The notes under the pieces are model-generated. The model worked only from the letters and a program-made list of their open reading frames with translations. It was not told where the DNA came from and did not search any database. Made by a program: the position numbers and the translations under genes. A DNA stretch of 64,000 bases. Source: Clostridium zeae (GTDB lineage Bacteria; Bacillota; Clostridia; Clostridiales; Clostridiaceae). Of the stretch, positions 28,924 to 38,651 are shown one piece after another. The stretch spans positions 62,001 to 126,000 of the forward strand of contig NZ_BMBA01000007.1 of the NCBI RefSeq assembly GCF_017312485.1, read 5' to 3'. How positions within the stretch are numbered: the first letter of the stretch is position 1; each line of letters starts with the position of its first letter.

Positions 28924-31900
28924 TTACTCAGTTCTATAGAAAAGTCTAATCAAGTCTTCTGTGCTTAACTTATCAAAAGAATCACTATCTTTTAATTCGC
29001 CAGTTAAAATTGAGTCTATTAATTGCTTTTTGCTATGCTGAAGGGTTAATATCTTTTCTTCTATGGTTCCCTTAGCTACTAATTTAATGACTTCAACAAT
29101 ATTTTTCTGTCCGATTCGATGAGCTCTATCTGTGGCTTGATCTTCTACAGCAGGATTCCACCAAGGATCAAAATGAATAACTAGGTTTGCAGAAGTTAAA
29201 TTTAGTCCAGTTCCACCAGCTTTCAAAGAAATTAAAAAAACATGAGCGGTATCACTTTCATTAAATTCATTCACTAGTCTCAGTCTTTCTTTTGCAGGAA
29301 TTGAACCATCTATATAGTAATAAGCTATATTTAGCTTATTAAGATCATCTGCTATCTTTGCTAGAGCAGAGGTGAATTGTGAAAATAAAAGAACCTTTCC
29401 TTTATTTTTAATTTGATTTTCTATAATAGACATAGCTGCTTTTAATTTACAGCTGCCTCCTGAGTAGTTAGGTATTAGCAAGGAAGGATCTAAGCAAATT
29501 TGGCGAAGTCTTGTTAGATAAGAGAATATTTCAATCTTTCCTTTTGAAGCATCTCTTAAACTTTGTCTTATATCTTTTATATAAGAACTATATATTGATT
29601 TCTGCATTGAAGTCATTTCTATAAGCAATTTTTTTTCTACTTTGTCAGGCAATTCATCTATAACTTCTTGTTTAGTTCTTCTTAAGATAAATGGACCAAT
29701 AAGTGTTTTAAGAAGTTCAATGCTTTCATTATCATTAGCTGAAAAATTTTTTTCAAAACTTTCTTTAGAATGGAGATAATTTGGCATTACAAAATCAAAT
29801 ATAGACCAAAGTTCCGTTAAAGTGTTTTCCAAAGGGGTTCCAGTCAAAGCGAAATGAACTTTTGCGTTAATACTTTTAACTGCTAATTTAGTTTTTGAAG
29901 TTGAATTCTTTATATTCTGAGCTTCATCAATTATACAGTAATCAAAGTAAGAGTCTATATAGTTATGAACATTATTTTTTAGTGTACCATAGGTGGTTAA
30001 AATCACTGTATTATTTTCAATCAGTTCAGATAAATTTTCTGTTTTATTTTTATTTCCGTGTATTATCTCGAAGGTAATATCGGGAGAAAATTTTTCTAAC
30101 TCATCCTTCCAGTTATATATTAGAGAAGTAGGAGTAACTATCAGAAATTTTTTGTTTATTTCTGATGTTATAAAAGCTATGGTTTGCACAGTTTTTCCTA
30201 GTCCCATTTCATCTGCCAAAATGCCACCAAACCCTAAACTAGCTAGATTACTAAGCCATTTGAAGCCTCTTGTTTGATAATCTCTCAAGGAAGCCTTAAG
30301 TCCACTAGGTATAATAATTTTATTGTTCTTTAAGTCAAATAAACTTTGCTCTATGTTTTCTAGCTGTTTTGAAAAATTATTCATTACATAGTTTGTATTA
30401 TTAAGTAGAAGACTTGCATATGGAAGTTTATCTTTGTCTAAATAAAATATTCCATCATAAGATGGTTTATCATTTGCCAGTAAATCAAGTAAATTGAAAA
30501 ATCTTAAAACTGCTTCATCTCTAAAATCTAGAAAATTATTATTGCTATCTTTGTAGAAGCTGTCACCAGATTTATATGCCTCGTGTGCCGAATTAAGCTC
30601 TGATACAGACATATCTCCAATTTTATATACTATTTTTACATAAGAGTCTTCATCATAAAAATCAATCTTTACATTACTTGAATTATATATTTTAATTGTT
30701 TCAAAACCCTTGCCGAAGGTAACTTTACCAAGTTTATGAATATTATTTTCTTTGTTGGCTAATAAATCGAAGAGATCTAGATCATCACCTATAAATAGCA
30801 ACTTATCTTCTCTGTATATAAATCGTAGAGCCTCTAGCTTCATTAAAAGTTTATTTTCCTTAGAATAATCTCTTAGGTGGTTTAAACTACTATTCTTTTC
30901 TACGAGAATATCAATTTTATTATCAAAATAAACACCATAAACTTTGCAATATATACTTGCAGCTTCTTTGAAAATATCAAATTCAAATTTGAGGTAATTT
31001 AAACTAAAGTTTTTTACTCCCTCACTTAAGCTTATAGCTTTGGATATACTTGTGATTTTAGAAATCAGCATATCATAATTTTCTTCAGTTTTAGCAAAAG
31101 TTAAACTATCTTCTTTAGAAAATCCATTATAAAAAGGTAAATAATTGCAAGTCTGATTTTTGCTAGGTAAATATATATTGCCATTAAAGAAAAATATATT
31201 AGCTTTAGTATCAAGCATAACTGGGAGCTTTTTATGGGTTGTTAATATAAAATGCGTGGCATCGTCTTTCAAGGTGAAGCTAAGTGGCAGATCTTCTTCA
31301 AATATAGTAGGGGAGTACTCTATGCTTTTATATTTAAATTGTATTTTTTCATTGACCAATGCTTTAAAAAATTCTTTTAGTTCTGACGAAGCTAATAAGA
31401 TAGAGCGCCCATTAATGGACGTAGTTGCATTTAATTGTAGCCGCTGTTTTAAAAATTGTAAAAGCTTACTATGATTTTGACTAATCTCATATTCCATAAG
31501 GTCGTATTTAAGATGATCATCTATATAGATATAATCTTTATGAAATATAGATGAAATAAATTGATTTAAATTAGTAATTAAATATTTATGTTTTAATCCA
31601 ATACGGAACTCAGCCTCGTATGTTGAGTATTCTTTGAAGGATTTAGATATAAGTGAAATCTGCATTGTGAGAATCGACTTATCTTTAGTGTTTATAGCCG
31701 GCTGATTATCTGAATTAGTCTGTGATTCACTGCGTTTTTTCATAGAGTCTATAAATTTATATGATGTAGCAGTTAAATGTTCACACATAAATAGTGGCTT
31801 GTTTTGAGAAAAATCTTTAAAAAGATTGCAATTACATCGAGTGCTTATTACAGTTCCTTTTACTAAATCTATCTTTATATGTGTGCTAAATTCAGATGTG

Positions 31901-32061
31901 TTATCTTTATTTTTTATATCACCATATATATGATAAATAGCATCTATTCTTTTTCCTCTAACTTTTCTTACAAAGCCTTCTTTGAATATTTCATTTCCTT
32001 TTACTTTCATTAAATTAGAAGAAGGCTTAAAAATTATTTGTTTTAAATTCATTATATCCAT
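28924..32061 (-). CDS. SWIM zinc-finger SNF2-family helicase-like ATPase
   Basis: The protein has 1,045 residues. The N-terminal SWIM zinc finger reads CNCN...MCEHLTA (residues about 79-105). A long middle region matches the bacterial SNF2_N-associated domain. The SNF2/RapA motor has DEMGLGKTVQ, TPTSLIYNW, DEAQNIKN, LTGTPLEN, LFSQFTSAL and GGTGLNLTSA...DPWWNPAVEDQATDRAHRIGQ. It is a DNA translocase probably working in transcription or repair; the precise role is unknown. GAGGTG lies before the first ATG. It is monocistronic and divergent from the mannitol operon. Confidence 0.92.
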   Translation of the reverse strand: MDIMNLKQIIFKPSSNLMKVKGNEIFKEGFVRKVRGKRIDAIYHIYGDIKNKDNTSEFSTHIKIDLVKGTVISTRCNCNLFKDFSQNKPLFMCEHLTATSYKFIDSMKKRSESQTNSDNQPAINTKDKSILTMQISLISKSFKEYSTYEAEFRIGLKHKYLITNLNQFISSIFHKDYIYIDDHLKYDLMEYEISQNHSKLLQFLKQRLQLNATTSINGRSILLASSELKEFFKALVNEKIQFKYKSIEYSPTIFEEDLPLSFTLKDDATHFILTTHKKLPVMLDTKANIFFFNGNIYLPSKNQTCNYLPFYNGFSKEDSLTFAKTEENYDMLISKITSISKAISLSEGVKNFSLNYLKFEFDIFKEAASIYCKVYGVYFDNKIDILVEKNSSLNHLRDYSKENKLLMKLEALRFIYREDKLLFIGDDLDLFDLLANKENNIHKLGKVTFGKGFETIKIYNSSNVKIDFYDEDSYVKIVYKIGDMSVSELNSAHEAYKSGDSFYKDSNNNFLDFRDEAVLRFFNLLDLLANDKPSYDGIFYLDKDKLPYASLLLNNTNYVMNNFSKQLENIEQSLFDLKNNKIIIPSGLKASLRDYQTRGFKWLSNLASLGFGGILADEMGLGKTVQTIAFITSEINKKFLIVTPTSLIYNWKDELEKFSPDITFEIIHGNKNKTENLSELIENNTVILTTYGTLKNNVHNYIDSYFDYCIIDEAQNIKNSTSKTKLAVKSINAKVHFALTGTPLENTLTELWSIFDFVMPNYLHSKESFEKNFSANDNESIELLKTLIGPFILRRTKQEVIDELPDKVEKKLLIEMTSMQKSIYSSYIKDIRQSLRDASKGKIEIFSYLTRLRQICLDPSLLIPNYSGGSCKLKAAMSIIENQIKNKGKVLLFSQFTSALAKIADDLNKLNIAYYYIDGSIPAKERLRLVNEFNESDTAHVFLISLKAGGTGLNLTSANLVIHFDPWWNPAVEDQATDRAHRIGQKNIVEVIKLVAKGTIEEKILTLQHSKKQLIDSILTGELKDSDSFDKLSTEDLIRLFYRTE

Positions 32062-32526
32062 TGTCTCACCTCATTTTGCAGAGTATTTTTAACACCTTTA
32101 GCAATTATGTGGTATTATTAATATTGATTTCGTTCTGTGAAGCAGATAATATTATAACATATTTTTAAGGCCACATAGGCAGATTGGTACATTTTTATCC
32201 ACTAAATGTTAGTTTATATCTTAAGTATTATGCGAAATATATAGAGAGATTCAAATTTAACTATTTAGTTATATATACTAAAAGTCATAGGTGCATGATT
32301 TTCGAACATGGATAACTGAAGCATTCGTAAAGAATCTCTTTGATAAAAATTAAATTATACATAAAAGGTATAAATTTATTTAATTTGTGGTTTAAATTTG
32401 TCGTAAGTGTTCTTTGTCAAAAAAATATAAAAATAGTAGTGTACCTACTGAGGCTAGTGTTTAAGCCAGTTTCAACGACTTTAAAATTGTCATTGAAAAC
32501 GTATCACAAAATTGAAGTTAAATGAT
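32062..32526. other. Divergent promoter region, SNF2 gene / mannitol operon
   Basis: AT-rich spacer with no credible gene. A plus-strand frame at 32340-32525 is open but has no Shine-Dalgarno and a non-protein-like composition, so I left it out. A second, imperfect cre-like sequence (TTGAAAACGTATCA) lies at 32493-32506. Confidence 0.45.
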
Positions 32527-32541
32527 TTGAAAACGAATACT
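32527..32541 (+). promoter_or_regulatory. cre site upstream of the mannitol operon
   Basis: TTGAAAACGAATACT fits the CcpA catabolite-response consensus WTGNAANCGNWNNCW at every defined position. It lies about 75 bases before mtlA, so glucose repression by CcpA is likely. A one-mismatch copy lies about 35 bases upstream. Confidence 0.65.
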
Positions 32542-32617
32542 TTTTATTTTATTATAAGTACATAGGAATTAAACATTATAAAAATTAATAAAAAATTTTT
32601 AAACAGGAGGTCTCATA

Positions 32618-34006
32618 ATGGCAAATAATTCATCAGCAAAAGCCAAGATTCAAAGATTTGGTAATTTCCTTAGTTCAATGGTTTTACCAAACATAGGAGC
32701 ATTTATTGCATGGGGTTTAATCACAGCATTATTTATTCCTACAGGTTGGATGCCAAACGCATACTTTGCAAAATTGGTTGGTCCAATGATCACTTACTTA
32801 CTTCCAATACTAATAGGTTACCAAGGTGGTAAACTTGTATATGATACAAGAGGAGGAGTAGTAGGTGCTATAGCTACAGCCGGTGTTGTAGTTGGAGCAT
32901 CAATCCCAATGTTCTTAGGAGCAATGGTAATGGGTCCACTAGGTGGATGGTTAATCAAGAAGTTTGACAAACTAGTAGATGGAAAAATCCCAACTGGATT
33001 TGAAATGTTAGTTAACAACTTCTCATCAGGTATATTAGGTGGAGGACTTTCATTATTAGCTTTCACTTACATAGAACCACTTGTTGCAGGAGTGTCAACT
33101 GGTCTAGGTAATATAGCTCAAGCAATTACAGATGCTGGCTTACTTCCTTTAATAGCAATAGTTGTTGAACCAGCTAAGATATTATTCTTAAACAACGCTA
33201 TCAATCACGGAGTATTATCTCCTTTAGGAATTCAACAAGCAGCTTCAGCTGGAAAATCAATATTCTTCTTATTGGAACCAAACCCAGGTCCAGGACTTGG
33301 TATACTTCTAGCATTCTGGTTATATGCTAAAGGAACTGCAAAACAATCAGCACCTGGTGCTATCATAATCCACTTCTTAGGTGGTATACATGAAATTTAC
33401 TTCCCATATGTATTAATGAAACCACTTTTATTATTAGCTGTAATAGCTGGTGGAATCGCTGGAGATTTAACATTTGTAGTATTACATGCTGGTCTTGTAG
33501 CAGCTCCATCACCAGGAAGTATAATTTCCTTAATGGCAATGTCTCCTAAGGGTGGACAATTACCAGTATTAGCAGGTGTTGCAGTAGCAACAGCAGTATC
33601 ATTCTTGGTTGCTTCTATAATAATCAAGAGAGATCCACAAGGCGAAGACATCGAAGAAGCTCAAGCAAAAGTTAAAGATATGAAAGCTGAAAGCAAAGGT
33701 CAAACAATAGCAGAAGCAACAACTGGCGACGTTAAGTTAATAGTATTTGCTTGTGATGCTGGTATGGGATCTTCAGCAATGGGAGAGTCAATACTTAAGA
33801 AAGCATTAAAAGATGCAGGTATTACAGGTATTGATGTTAGCCACTCCCCTGTAGATAGTATTCCAGGAAATGCTGATGTAGTATTTACTCAGGAAAACTT
33901 ATACGAAAGAGCTAAAAAATCAGCTAAAACTGATAGAATCCTAACTGTGAAAAATTTCTTAGATCGTGCTAGATATGATGAGTTTATAAGTCAGTTAAAG
34001 AAATAA
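32618..34006 (+). CDS. mtlA: PTS mannitol transporter, EIICB component
   Basis: The 462-residue protein is an EIIC membrane domain (residues about 1-340; [20 protein letters not shown] start and [25 protein letters not shown] motifs) followed by an EIIB domain with the phosphorylated Cys in [14 protein letters not shown]. The EIIA domain is separate (mtlF). It imports mannitol as mannitol-1-phosphate. AGGAGG lies before the ATG. First gene of the mtlA-mtlR-mtlF-mtlD operon. Confidence 0.96.
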   Translation: MANNSSAKAKIQRFGNFLSSMVLPNIGAFIAWGLITALFIPTGWMPNAYFAKLVGPMITYLLPILIGYQGGKLVYDTRGGVVGAIATAGVVVGASIPMFLGAMVMGPLGGWLIKKFDKLVDGKIPTGFEMLVNNFSSGILGGGLSLLAFTYIEPLVAGVSTGLGNIAQAITDAGLLPLIAIVVEPAKILFLNNAINHGVLSPLGIQQAASAGKSIFFLLEPNPGPGLGILLAFWLYAKGTAKQSAPGAIIIHFLGGIHEIYFPYVLMKPLLLLAVIAGGIAGDLTFVVLHAGLVAAPSPGSIISLMAMSPKGGQLPVLAGVAVATAVSFLVASIIIKRDPQGEDIEEAQAKVKDMKAESKGQTIAEATTGDVKLIVFACDAGMGSSAMGESILKKALKDAGITGIDVSHSPVDSIPGNADVVFTQENLYERAKKSAKTDRILTVKNFLDRARYDEFISQLKK

Positions 34007-34029
34007 ACTAAAACTAGGTGTATAAATTA

Positions 34030-36087
34030 ATGGAAAATTTCACCCCTAGACAACAGTTTATATTAAGTAAAATTTTAAATGAAGGCTCTTTAAATATAAA
34101 GAGCCTTCTTAAACAATTAGATGTCAGCACGAGAACAATTCTAAGAGAGATCACAGCGATAAATAAGGAACTGAAGAAATACAGTGTTACCATATTTTCG
34201 CATGAAGATATGGAATTATCTATTTCAGGTAATAAGAAGAATATTGAAGAATTAAAAATATCTTTAAATCAAGTTCCTATGCAATGGCTATTTAGTAAAG
34301 AACAAAGGCAGATAATAATGGCATGTGAACTTCTTATAACAAAGGAACCATTAAAGGCTACTTATTTTAGCCATAAATTTAATGTTGTTATGGGGAGTAT
34401 AAGCTTAGATTTAGATAACATTGAAAAGTTACTGCTTACTAAAAATTTATGCCTATTCAGAAGAAGAAATCAAGGCATAAGTATTGAAGGCTCTGAATGG
34501 AATATAAGAATAGCTTTGGTTGAATTTTTATTAGAACTTAAGCCATACGAAGATCTTTTAGCAATATTATATGATGAAGAGGTTGATCAAACAGTTCAAG
34601 CTTTCTTCGAGATAATATTTGGAACTAAACTTATAAAACTTGTAAAGTCAATATTCAATGGTTCTAAGTTTAGTTATATAAGAGTAAATGATGTGAAGTA
34701 TTTCACATTGTTTATACAGTTACTTTTAGCAATTAGAAGAACTGAATCTGGTGACAGTATTAAACTACCAGAAAAAATGAAAAATGAAATAATTAACTCG
34801 GAAGCTTATGAAAAAATAAAGATTATTGATGAAGCTTTAAGAGAAAATGAAATAGCTTTACCAGAAGAAGAATTGGTTTATTTAACTTTGTATTTAAGTG
34901 AATACAATTATTTTCTAAATAATAATAGTAATAATTTTATGCAATCAGATGTTAATTATGAAGATATTGCTTTAGAGTTAGTAGCTGATGTATCAAAGAA
35001 AATACAAGTTGATATTACCGGAGATACACAATTAATTAAGGATTTATCACAGCATTTTAAGCAAACTTTTTATATGCTTAACATAGGTCTTGTTGTAATA
35101 AATCCATTAGTAAATGAAATAAAGGAGCACTATAGTGAGCTATTTAAGATAATAAAAAATAGGTGTAAGCTCATTTTTTCAAGATATAATTTGAAAATTC
35201 CTTCTGATGAAGTAGGATATATTGCTATGCATATAGATGTGGCTCTTCAAAGGCAGCAAGAAGCCTCTAGGAAGATAAATGCCTTAATAGTATGTCCTGG
35301 TGGAATAGCTACAGCTAGGATACTTTCCAGTAAGGTGAACTCACTTTTTCCGGATATAGGAGAACTTACTGTTTCATCTATAAATAATATGAATAATAAA
35401 ATTGAAGAGGATTTATATGATTTAATCATATCTACAGTAGCTATTAATTCTCATACTAAAGGGAAGGTTATTGTTGTATCGCCGTTTATGTCAAAAACTG
35501 ATATTGAAAAGATAAGTAATTTTATATTTGATTTTAAGGTAAATGGAGAACAAAGAACTTCAACACTTTCCAGTTCTTTAAAAAATGAGGAGGTCACAAG
35601 TTTAGATTATGAGCTTGCAGATGATCTTCTGAAAAACTTTCGTTTGAATAAAACAAAAGTTAATAATTTTTTAGAACTAATAGATTTTATTTCAGATGAT
35701 GTATATAAAAGTAATCTTACAAATGACAAACAAGCAATTAAATTTGGTATACTTAAAAGAGAAGAAAAAGGAAATGTAGTTGTTCCAGGAAGTAATATTG
35801 CATTGCTTCATACAAGAAGTGACAAAATGATAAAACCTTTTGTAGGGGTATATAGAATTGCTGAACCATTAAGCATGACCAGTATTGGTTTTGCTACAGA
35901 GCAAACAGGTACTTTTATAGTACTTATTGCTAGAAAAAATGAAAGCAATTATATCTTGCAGCTTTTAGGTAAGATAAGTGTTGCATTAATAGAAGATAAA
36001 AATTTTGTGAATATATTAAAACTAGGTGGAATAACTGATATAAGGAACTATCTAGTTAATATCGTAAATAAAGAGGAGGACATTTGA
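34030..36087 (+). CDS. mtlR: Mannitol operon activator with PTS regulatory domains
   Basis: This roughly 685-residue MtlR-type regulator has an N-terminal helix-turn-helix (LNIKSLLKQLDVSTRTILREI), two PRD domains (His phosphorylation sites about residues 215-405), a GatB-like EIIB domain (ALIVCPGGIATARIL) and a C-terminal EIIA-like domain (HTRSDKMIKPFVGVYR). AGGTG supports the ATG at 34030 rather than the GTG at 34018. It activates the mtl operon when it is phosphorylated and mannitol is present. It lies between mtlA and mtlF. Confidence 0.92.
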   Translation: MENFTPRQQFILSKILNEGSLNIKSLLKQLDVSTRTILREITAINKELKKYSVTIFSHEDMELSISGNKKNIEELKISLNQVPMQWLFSKEQRQIIMACELLITKEPLKATYFSHKFNVVMGSISLDLDNIEKLLLTKNLCLFRRRNQGISIEGSEWNIRIALVEFLLELKPYEDLLAILYDEEVDQTVQAFFEIIFGTKLIKLVKSIFNGSKFSYIRVNDVKYFTLFIQLLLAIRRTESGDSIKLPEKMKNEIINSEAYEKIKIIDEALRENEIALPEEELVYLTLYLSEYNYFLNNNSNNFMQSDVNYEDIALELVADVSKKIQVDITGDTQLIKDLSQHFKQTFYMLNIGLVVINPLVNEIKEHYSELFKIIKNRCKLIFSRYNLKIPSDEVGYIAMHIDVALQRQQEASRKINALIVCPGGIATARILSSKVNSLFPDIGELTVSSINNMNNKIEEDLYDLIISTVAINSHTKGKVIVVSPFMSKTDIEKISNFIFDFKVNGEQRTSTLSSSLKNEEVTSLDYELADDLLKNFRLNKTKVNNFLELIDFISDDVYKSNLTNDKQAIKFGILKREEKGNVVVPGSNIALLHTRSDKMIKPFVGVYRIAEPLSMTSIGFATEQTGTFIVLIARKNESNYILQLLGKISVALIEDKNFVNILKLGGITDIRNYLVNIVNKEEDI

Positions 36088-36531
36088 ATGAACAAAAACG
36101 TTTTAGTCGAAGAAAATATTGTATTAAATCTCCAATCAGAAGGTAAATATGAGGCTATAGCAAGAGCAGGAAGATTATTAGTAGCTAATGGATATGTTAA
36201 TGAAAACTATATCCAAGGAATGAGAGAAAGAGAAGATGAAGTTTCAACATTTATGGGAAATGGTGTTGCTATTCCTCATGGAATGAATGAATATAAAAAA
36301 CAAATATTAAATTCAGGAATAGTTATACTACAATACCCAAATGGTGTTGATTTTGGTGACGGAAATACTGCATATATGGTAATAGGGATAGCAGGTGTTG
36401 GTGATGAGCATATGGCTATACTTTCCCAAATAGCATTAACTATACAATATGAAGAAAATGTAGAAAAACTAAAAAATGCAAAAACTCCACAAGCAATAAT
36501 GGAGATTATACAAGAAGAAGGTGAAATGTAA
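36088..36531 (+). CDS. mtlF: PTS mannitol EIIA component
   Basis: The 147-residue EIIA-2 domain protein has the active His in the IPHGMNEYKK motif (H66 region) and EDEVSTFMGNGVAIPHG before it. It passes phosphate from HPr to the EIIB domain of MtlA. It starts directly after mtlR, with GAGGAGG upstream. Its stop overlaps the mtlD start (TAATG). Confidence 0.95.
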   Translation: MNKNVLVEENIVLNLQSEGKYEAIARAGRLLVANGYVNENYIQGMREREDEVSTFMGNGVAIPHGMNEYKKQILNSGIVILQYPNGVDFGDGNTAYMVIGIAGVGDEHMAILSQIALTIQYEENVEKLKNAKTPQAIMEIIQEEGEM

Positions 36532-37688
36532 TGAAAGCTGTACATTTTGGTGCTGGAAATATAGGTAGAGGCTTTATAGGATACCTATTATCAAAATCAG
36601 ATTATCAAGTAACCTTCGTAGATATTTCTGACTTTTTAGTTGATGAAATCAATAAACACAAAGAATATACTGTAATTACTTTAAGTACTTCAGAAAATAA
36701 AGAAAAGATTAACGGTGTAGACGCAATACATCTTAAAGATCTTGAAAACTTAGAGAAAGTTGTAATAGAAGCTGATTTAATTACTACTTCTATAGGTGCA
36801 AACAACCTAGGCAGCACTGGAAAGCTATTAAAAGGCTTACTAGAAAAGAGAATGGCAGTAACTGACAAGAAGGTTGACATAATCGCTTGTGAAAATGCAA
36901 TCATGGCTACTGACATGATTAAGAAGGCTATACTTGAAGATGCTAGTGAAGAATTAGTTAAGTATTTAGATACTTATGTAGGTTTCCCAAACAGTGCAGT
37001 TGATAGAATAGTTCCTAATGTAAATATCGAAAAGGAACTTCCTATAGACGTAGCAGTTGAAGATTTCTATGAATGGGATATTGAAAAAGGTAAAGTAAAG
37101 GTAAATGGATCAGTTGCTGGTGCTGAGTACGTTGAAAACCTAGCTCCATATCTTGAAAGAAAGTTATTCCTTTTGAACGGAGCTCATGCAACTACAGCAT
37201 ACCTTGGATATTTAATGGGATACAACTTCATACATGAAGCTATAAAAGATGAATATATAAGAGCTGTAATTGTAGACTTCCACAAAGAAGCTGTTAAAGC
37301 TTTAAGTGAAAAACACAAAATGGATTTCAATGCACTTACTGAATACTCTAAAAAGCTTGTTGGAAGATTTGAAAATCCATATCTTCAAGATGAAGTTTTC
37401 CGTGTAGGACGTGATCCAATAAGAAAGCTATCAGCTAACGATAGATTAATAACTCCATTAAAGCTTTGTTATGAACTTAACTTAGAAAGTGGAAATATAG
37501 TAACTGGTGTGGCAGCAGGTCTTTTATTTGATGCTAAAGAAGATGATAAGGCACAAGAGATTCAAACTGCTATCAACACTAAGGGTATAAAAGAAGCTAT
37601 TGTTCAATTTACAGGTTTATCAATAGATAGTCCATTAGTTGATTTAATAGCAAAGAAATATGAAGAGTTAAAGAAATTAAAAAAGTAG
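36531..37688 (+). CDS. mtlD: Mannitol-1-phosphate 5-dehydrogenase
   Basis: The 385-residue polyol dehydrogenase has the N-terminal NAD site HFGAGNIGRGFIG, the PNSAVDRIVP motif and the catalytic K in LERKLFLLNGAHA. It oxidises mannitol-1-phosphate to fructose-6-phosphate, which feeds both glycolysis and GlmS, the next gene on this strand. Overlap with mtlF shows coupled translation. Confidence 0.96.
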   Translation: MKAVHFGAGNIGRGFIGYLLSKSDYQVTFVDISDFLVDEINKHKEYTVITLSTSENKEKINGVDAIHLKDLENLEKVVIEADLITTSIGANNLGSTGKLLKGLLEKRMAVTDKKVDIIACENAIMATDMIKKAILEDASEELVKYLDTYVGFPNSAVDRIVPNVNIEKELPIDVAVEDFYEWDIEKGKVKVNGSVAGAEYVENLAPYLERKLFLLNGAHATTAYLGYLMGYNFIHEAIKDEYIRAVIVDFHKEAVKALSEKHKMDFNALTEYSKKLVGRFENPYLQDEVFRVGRDPIRKLSANDRLITPLKLCYELNLESGNIVTGVAAGLLFDAKEDDKAQEIQTAINTKGIKEAIVQFTGLSIDSPLVDLIAKKYEELKKLKK

Positions 37689-37776
37689 TTATATAATTTT
37701 TAAATTATATATAGATATAGCTGTATATCCATACATCTTTAATAGATGCTAGAGATTTCTGATTAACTATATCATT

Positions 37777-37819
37777 AATAGACCTACAGAAACTATATTT
37801 TAGTGACTGTAGGTCTATT
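37777..37819 (+). terminator. Terminator of the mannitol operon
   Basis: Stem AATAGACCTACAG/CTGTAGGTCTATT (13 bp) with a 17-base loop, followed by TGTTACTTT. Confidence 0.75.
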
Positions 37820-38190
37820 TGTTACTTTAGTAACTGATTTATTGATATAAAGTTTAGAAAATACATTATATGTATAAAAATATTATGTAGCTTAATTTAA
37901 ATATTAAAACTGTTAAAAAAAAGTGTCGGAATTGATTGATTAGATATCTGATGCTTTAATGGGATTACGTAAAGAATTAATATGATATTATCAGTTGAGG
38001 ATTAAGTGATTTAGAACAAAAAGTGAGTAGATATGTTGTGATTATATATAATTATAGTTGACTATACCAGTGAATTTTTGTTTATGAAACAAGAATTTTT
38101 TGGTGTGAAATGGAAAGGCTATACCCATATATAGTACAAAAAATTGATAAATTTATAAAAATAAATTGGCACTTGTTTAAAATGTAACAA
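37820..38190 (+). other. Gene-free region before the glmS promoter
   Basis: About 370 AT-rich bases with short scattered stops in all frames. A short degenerate coding-like stretch near 37940-38010 (DALMGLRKEL in one frame) could be a gene relic but is too short to name. Confidence 0.35.
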
Positions 38191-38195
38191 AGAAA

Positions 38196-38223
38196 TTGAC
38201 TTTAAATACTATATAGTATAATA
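38196..38223 (+). promoter_or_regulatory. Probable glmS promoter
   Basis: TTGACT is followed after 15-17 bases by overlapping TATAAT/TAATAT hexamers. It lies about 85 bases before the ribozyme, so the transcript starts ahead of the ribozyme as in other glmS leaders. Confidence 0.55.
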
Positions 38224-38306
38224 TATAAAATTGTGAAGGCTGAAGAGACCATAATTATAGAAATACAAGAAAAAGGAGGATAGAAATAATATTAAGTATT
38301 AAATTA

Positions 38307-38460
38307 AGCGCTTGGGGTTAAACATTTGGGACGTGCAGTGTTTAACCAGACGAGGATGAGGAGTATCGGAAATTCAGCGGGTGCCTCACGGTATGATACT
38401 ACCGTTAAAGCCTGGTAAACCTAAAAAGTGATTTTTAGAACAAATCCAGTCAGGTATCAA
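38307..38460 (+). ncRNA. glmS ribozyme-riboswitch
   Basis: The cleavage-site core AAGCGC is at 38306-38311, with cleavage expected between A38307 and G38308. Then come the paired arms GGGTTAAACA/TGTTTAACC, the conserved ACGAGGATGAGGAGTATCGG and AATTCAGCGGGTGCCTCACGG-type segments, and a 3' P4/P4.1 region. Glucosamine-6-phosphate triggers self-cleavage and lowers glmS mRNA. A long imperfect hairpin (TTCAGCTTTAG.../...GAGCTGAA, 38488-38561) follows before the start codon. Confidence 0.93.
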
Positions 38461-38651
38461 GATATTTAAATATATCTTTTGAAAAATGGCTTCAGCTTTA
38501 GAAAAGCCTAATTTTTTAAAAATTAAATATTAAAATTTTGCTTCTAAGGTTGAGCTGAAACATTAAATATATTAAGCCTTCCATGGATAAAATAACTCAT
38601 ATAATTATGGTTGTATTAAACGAATAATTGATATGAAAGGAAGATTTTTTT

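Noticed and set aside
32340-32525. 61-residue ORF before mtlA
   Set aside because: No Shine-Dalgarno, very biased hydrophobic/basic composition, overlaps the mtl control region.
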